A stretch of 64,000 nucleotides of DNA from Phocoenobacter uteri (lineage in GTDB: Bacteria > Pseudomonadota > Gammaproteobacteria > Enterobacterales > Pasteurellaceae), in contig NZ_UGTA01000001.1 in NCBI RefSeq assembly GCF_900454895.1, forward strand, positions 2,056,228-2,120,227, in the 5' to 3' direction. A model generated the notes under the pieces. That model saw only the letters and a program-made list of their open reading frames with translations, was not told where the DNA came from and searched no databases. Positions 59,952 to 64,000 of the stretch are shown here, piece by piece. The position numbers were made by a program, and so were the translations under genes. The stretch's first letter is position 1; each line of letters begins with the position of its first letter.

Positions 59952-61811
59952 ATGTCTTCAAATTTAAAAGTGAAAGTCCAAGGTTTTGGACGTTTTCTAT
60001 CAAATATGGTAATGCCTAATATTGGGGCATTTATCGCTTGGGGGTTTATTACCGCCCTATTCATTCCAACTGGTTGGTTACCAAATGAGTATTTAGGAAA
60101 ACTTGTTGGTCCAATGATCACTTATTTATTACCACTTCTCATTGGTTATACGGGTGGTCGCTTAGTCGGTGGTGAACGTGGTGCCGTTGTTGGTTCAGTA
60201 GCGACAATGGGTATTATTGTTGGTGCATCAATTCCAATGTTCTTAGGTGCTATGATTGCGGGGCCACTTGGTGGTTGGGCAATTAAAGCATTTGATAAAT
60301 GGGTAGAAGGAAAAGTAAAAGCAGGCTTTGAAATGCTAGTAAATAACTTTTCTGCAGGTATCATTGGTATGCTTTTAGCGCTTTTAGCTTATAGCGTTAT
60401 CGGTGGCGTTGTTACTCAAATTTCAGAGCTATTTGCTGCAGGGGTTGATGTGTTAGTTAAAGCCAATATGCTTCCATTAACATCATTACTTGTTGAACCA
60501 GCAAAAATCTTATTCTTAAATAATGCGATTAACCACGGTATCTTCTCTCCACTTGGTATTCAACAATCTCAAGAAATTGGACAATCAATTTTCTTCTTAA
60601 TTGAAGCAAATCCAGGTCCAGGTTTAGGTATTTTACTTGCTTATATGTTCTTTGGAAAAGGCTTAGCAAAACAAACTGCAGGTAGTGCAACAATCATTCA
60701 CTTCTTCGGTGGTATTCACGAAATTTACTTCCCTTATGTGTTAATGAATCCACGCTTAATTCTAGCAGTAATTGCTGGTGGTATGACAGGTGTGTTTACT
60801 TTAACATTATTTGATGCAGGTCTTGTTGCTCCTGCTTCTCCGGGTTCTATTTTTGCTGTGTTATTAATGACACCAAAAGGTGCAACATTAGGTGTATTAT
60901 TATCAATTGCACTTTCTTGTACAGTTTCTTTCCTTATTGCGTCATTATTACTTAAAACACAAAAAGTAACAGATGAAGATGATTTAGAAGCGGCTCAATC
61001 TAAAATGCATTCAATGAAAGCACAAAGTAAAGGTGTTTCATCAACTCAATTACAACAAGTAAATAAAATTTATGTTGCTTGTGATGCAGGTATGGGATCA
61101 AGTGCAATGGGTGCAAGTATGTTGCGTAAAAAAGTCGAAGCAGCAGGCTTAAATATTGATGTAAAAAATCTGGCTATCAATGATTTACCTGATGATGCTC
61201 AACTGGTTATCACACATAAAGATTTAACCACTCTAGCTAAAAAACAAGCTCCAAATGCACAACATTTATCATTAAATAATTTCTTAGATAATGCTTTTTA
61301 TAATCAGCTTGTACAAGATTTAGTTAATGATGAAGGAGCTTCGAACCAAACAAAAAAAGCTAAGCCAGCTCACTGCTTAGAATTGAAAGAATCGCAAATA
61401 TTCTTAAATCTAACTGCGACAAATAAAGAGCAAGCCATTCAGTTTGCTGGCGAAAAACTTGTTAAACTTGGCTTTGCTAAAGAAGATTATATACCTGCAA
61501 TGTTTGAACGTGAAAAACAGGTTTCAACCTATCTTGGTGAAGGTATTGCCGTTCCACACGGTACAATTTCTGCCAAAGAGAGTGTATTAGAAACAGGTAT
61601 TGTGTTCTGTCAATATCGAGATGGTGTTAGATTCATTGATGATGAAGATGATGGTGTTGCAAAATTGGTAATCGGAATTGCCGCTCGTAATGATGAGCAT
61701 ATTCAAGTTATCACAGCACTTACGAACGCATTAGATGATGAAGAAAAGATGCGAACATTGATGACGACAGATGATCCACAACAAGTATTAAATTTACTAC
61801 AAGGTAAATAA
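59952..61811 (+). CDS. mtlA: mannitol-specific PTS enzyme IICBA
   Basis: Imports and phosphorylates mannitol to mannitol 1-phosphate; 619 residues. The membrane IIC domain (1-335) has the conserved GGIHE motif at 253-257. The IIB domain (about 370-460) carries the phosphocysteine C377 in VACDAGMGSS. The IIA domain (about 475-619) carries H536 in GIAVPHGTI. Linker regions are short. It is first in mtlA-mtlD-mtlR behind three CRP sites. Confidence 0.97.
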   Translation: MSSNLKVKVQGFGRFLSNMVMPNIGAFIAWGFITALFIPTGWLPNEYLGKLVGPMITYLLPLLIGYTGGRLVGGERGAVVGSVATMGIIVGASIPMFLGAMIAGPLGGWAIKAFDKWVEGKVKAGFEMLVNNFSAGIIGMLLALLAYSVIGGVVTQISELFAAGVDVLVKANMLPLTSLLVEPAKILFLNNAINHGIFSPLGIQQSQEIGQSIFFLIEANPGPGLGILLAYMFFGKGLAKQTAGSATIIHFFGGIHEIYFPYVLMNPRLILAVIAGGMTGVFTLTLFDAGLVAPASPGSIFAVLLMTPKGATLGVLLSIALSCTVSFLIASLLLKTQKVTDEDDLEAAQSKMHSMKAQSKGVSSTQLQQVNKIYVACDAGMGSSAMGASMLRKKVEAAGLNIDVKNLAINDLPDDAQLVITHKDLTTLAKKQAPNAQHLSLNNFLDNAFYNQLVQDLVNDEGASNQTKKAKPAHCLELKESQIFLNLTATNKEQAIQFAGEKLVKLGFAKEDYIPAMFEREKQVSTYLGEGIAVPHGTISAKESVLETGIVFCQYRDGVRFIDDEDDGVAKLVIGIAARNDEHIQVITALTNALDDEEKMRTLMTTDDPQQVLNLLQGK

Positions 61812-61890
61812 TCAAATAATATCCCCCTTGTAAAAGGGGGGGTTTAAGCGGTAAGATCTTATTCAAATTTTCCAAGAAGGATTTAATTCT

Positions 61891-63033
61891 ATGAATGCAT
61901 TACATTTTGGTGCTGGTAATATCGGACGTGGTTTTATTGGTAAGCTATTAGCAGATTCTAATATTCACGTCACTTTTGTTGATATTAACCAAACTCAAAT
62001 TGATCAAATTAATCAACAAAAACAGTATGGTGTCAAAATTGTTGGTGATAATAGTCGTATAGAAATAGTAAAAAATATAGATGCTATAAATTCAGTTGAT
62101 GAAGAAGCTCTATTAAATAAAATAACAACGGTTAATTTAATTACCACCGCTGTTGGTCCAAATGTACTTAAAATTATTGCACCAACGCTGGCTAAAGGGT
62201 TAGTAAAACGTTTTGAAAATAACAACACTCAGCCACTAAATATTATTGCTTGTGAAAATATGGTACGAGGTACTTCATTTTTAAAAGAAAATGTATTTCA
62301 ATACTTAAATGATGAACAGCAACAACAAGTTGAGCAACTAGTTGGTTTTGTTGATTCTGCGGTTGATCGTATTGTACCACCTGCCGAATTAAATTCAGAT
62401 GATCCACTTCAAGTTACTGTTGAAGAATTCAGTGAGTGGATTGTTGATCAAACACAATTCAAAGGTTCAATTCCTGCTATTCAAGGTATGGAATTAACGG
62501 ATAATTTAATGGCATTCATAGAGCGTAAATTATTTACTCTTAACACAGGACATTTAGTAACGGCTTATTTAGGTAAACAAGCGGGTGTAAAATATATAAA
62601 AGATACGATTATTTTAGAAAATATCAAATCTAAGGTAAAAGCAACAATGGAAGAAAGTGGGGCAGTTTTAATTAAGCGTTATAATTTTGATCCATCAGCA
62701 CATTCCGCTTATATAGAAAAAATCATTAAACGTTTTGAAAATCCTTATCTAGATGATGATGTTAATCGAGTTGGGCGTGAGCCTATTCGTAAACTTAGCC
62801 AAAATGATCGCTTGATTAAACCATTATTAGGTACAATCGAATTTAATTTACCTAATGAGCATTTAATTGAAGGTGTGGTAATGGCATTACAATATCGTAA
62901 TCAAGATGATCCACAAGCCATAGAGTTGGCGGAATATATTGAGCAAAATGGTCTTGATAGTGCAGTTAAGCATTATACAGGGCTAACTAATGAAGCTATT
63001 ATTTCAAAAATTATTACTTTATATAACGAATGA
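61891..63033 (+). CDS. mtlD: mannitol-1-phosphate 5-dehydrogenase
   Basis: Oxidises mannitol 1-phosphate to fructose 6-phosphate with NAD; 380 residues. The N-terminal NAD-binding loop is HFGAGNIGRGFIG; the catalytic lysine region KLFTLNTGH is in the C-terminal helical domain. It overlaps mtlR by 4 bases. AAGGA lies upstream of the ATG. Confidence 0.97.
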   Translation: MNALHFGAGNIGRGFIGKLLADSNIHVTFVDINQTQIDQINQQKQYGVKIVGDNSRIEIVKNIDAINSVDEEALLNKITTVNLITTAVGPNVLKIIAPTLAKGLVKRFENNNTQPLNIIACENMVRGTSFLKENVFQYLNDEQQQQVEQLVGFVDSAVDRIVPPAELNSDDPLQVTVEEFSEWIVDQTQFKGSIPAIQGMELTDNLMAFIERKLFTLNTGHLVTAYLGKQAGVKYIKDTIILENIKSKVKATMEESGAVLIKRYNFDPSAHSAYIEKIIKRFENPYLDDDVNRVGREPIRKLSQNDRLIKPLLGTIEFNLPNEHLIEGVVMALQYRNQDDPQAIELAEYIEQNGLDSAVKHYTGLTNEAIISKIITLYNE

Positions 63034-63554
63034 TTTCCAAAGATAACTTTATTAGACAATTGAGCGAGGTTGCTTCATTAAGAGGCTTCCTTGCACTATC
63101 GGTTAATCAATTTTCTCAAAATATTGAGTTATTGATTAACCGTGTTTTTCGTAAAAAAGATTTTGTGGTGGAATCCGTTGTAAATTCACTTTTTGAGCAT
63201 CAAGGACCACTTGCTGAATTATCTGTTCGTTTAAAAGTACTTGTGAGTTTAGGGGTTATATCAACAGAAGTATTTGAAGATATAAATTTTTTGATTGAAT
63301 TAAAAGATCAATTAAGTAATGAGGTTGAGGAGTTTTCTTTTTCAGATTCTTATATTATTGATGAGATAAAAAAACTTCATCATATTGATCTTAATATTGT
63401 TTTAGATATTCTTAAAAAAGAACCTAAATTAGATAATAAAGATTCTTTACAGTATCAAATGTTTCAGACTCGTCTTGAAAAGATAGTTCGTTCCAGTCTT
63501 ATTCTAGCGATCAGTGCTATTCGAGATCAATTAGATATAGAAAGTCCATTGTAA
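63030..63554 (+). CDS. mtlR: mannitol operon repressor MtlR
   Basis: Helical protein of 174 residues of the MtlR/FumE family. In E. coli it represses the mtl operon although no DNA-binding motif is evident, and none is seen here. The start codon overlaps the mtlD stop (ATGA), so the two are translationally coupled. Confidence 0.92.
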   Translation: MISKDNFIRQLSEVASLRGFLALSVNQFSQNIELLINRVFRKKDFVVESVVNSLFEHQGPLAELSVRLKVLVSLGVISTEVFEDINFLIELKDQLSNEVEEFSFSDSYIIDEIKKLHHIDLNIVLDILKKEPKLDNKDSLQYQMFQTRLEKIVRSSLILAISAIRDQLDIESPL

Positions 63555-63583
63555 AAATTATAAGAATATTCTGTTATCTTAAT

Positions 63584-63865
63584 CTACGATAACCCTTTCT
63601 TAACCCAATATTGATAAGGTTGTTGCTCGGTTTGAGCGTTGAGTAACTGATGTTGCATAAATTCACAAAAACTTGGAATATCTCGTGTAGTGGCAGGATC
63701 ATCTGCACTAATTAACAAAATCTCGCCTTCTTGCATTTTGCGAATTGTTTTTCTGACAAGCATAATTGGTTCTGGGCAACGTAGCCCCAATGTATCTAAA
63801 TGTTGGTTAAATAAGTTTGGATCAAATAGCAATGTGTTGTCCTTAATTTTAAAAAAAGATCGCAT
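63584..63865 (-). CDS. tusA: sulfurtransferase TusA
   Basis: Small sulfur carrier of 93 residues for thiouridine modification of tRNA. The active cysteine is C30 in LGLRCPEPIM; ADDPATTRDIPSFC follows. The N-terminus is about ten residues longer than in E. coli; the ATG at 63865 is the only one before the conserved part. It is convergent with mtlR. Confidence 0.93.
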   Translation of the reverse strand: MRSFFKIKDNTLLFDPNLFNQHLDTLGLRCPEPIMLVRKTIRKMQEGEILLISADDPATTRDIPSFCEFMQHQLLNAQTEQQPYQYWVKKGLS

Positions 63866-64000
63866 CCTTATATTCTAACAATATTTTAGAAAATAAGCGG
63901 TAAGATTTTGATCAAAATTTACAAAAAGCAAAAGATCTTTATTCGATTTTCAGGTATGATAGCCGATTATTTTTAATCTTTATTTTATTTGGGAGTGTCC

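Noticed and set aside
1..64000. tRNA, rRNA or prophage genes
   Set aside because: No cloverleaf-like tRNA, rRNA segment, integrase or phage structural gene was recognised by eye; a tRNA scan would be needed to be certain.

Overview
The window is a chromosomal segment of an AT-rich gamma-proteobacterium of the family Pasteurellaceae. Three lines of evidence agree: many DNA-uptake signal sequences of the A. pleuropneumoniae type (core ACAAGCGGTC followed by AT-rich bases and AAATTTGCAAA), gene content and protein sequences close to Haemophilus/Actinobacillus/Mannheimia, and a transferrin-receptor locus typical of mammalian commensals and pathogens. The species cannot be fixed from sequence alone.

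Layout. 1-8 kb is a sugar island: a lacY-lacZ operon with a divergent LacI-type regulator, palindromic operators and CRP sites, then a mannose-family PTS (EIIB-EIIC-EIID, no EIIA) with four 7-bp tandem repeats in its promoter region. 8-16 kb holds a SIMPL-domain protein, trmO, menA, ompA, matP, a Lon-like protease (ompA-matP-ycbZ order as in E. coli), dcuB and erpA. 16.5-18.7 kb encodes a trimeric autotransporter adhesin. 18.8-25.1 kb is a minus-strand block of housekeeping genes (crp, yheU, slmA, dut, coaBC, yajQ, cysE, gpsA, fxsA). 25.3-29.7 kb has talB, yjdM and a DNA-repair cluster: a periplasmic ATP-dependent DNA ligase divergent from a UmuD-like gene with two LexA boxes, then nfo and ycdY. 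29.7-32.7 kb is decayed: a transposase remnant, a membrane-protein gene with an in-frame UGA and a yagU-like gene, the latter two lying between fmt and rsmB. 32.9-39.9 kb has rsmB-trkA, a phosphopantetheinyl transferase, nudF, cpdA and the rpsP-rimM-trmD-rplS operon. 40.3-48.3 kb has glpQ-glpT, a DeoR regulator with glmS, an exported amidohydrolase and thyA. 48.5-52.4 kb is the rpsU-dnaG-rpoD macromolecular synthesis operon. 52.8-59.3 kb is a tbpB-tbpA-tonB-exbB-exbD iron-acquisition operon behind a Fur-like box. 59.3-63.6 kb has an ATPase remnant, three CRP sites and mtlA-mtlD-mtlR. tusA closes the window.

How it works together. Catabolite control recurs: crp and the cAMP phosphodiesterase gene cpdA are both here, and CRP-like sites precede the lac, glpQ and mtl genes. 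Host-interaction functions are the adhesin, the transferrin receptor with its own TonB-ExbBD motor, OmpA and GlpQ. The most unusual element is the SOS-controlled UmuD homologue that has lost both catalytic residues, beside an exported DNA ligase. Most of the rest is ordinary conserved chromosome.
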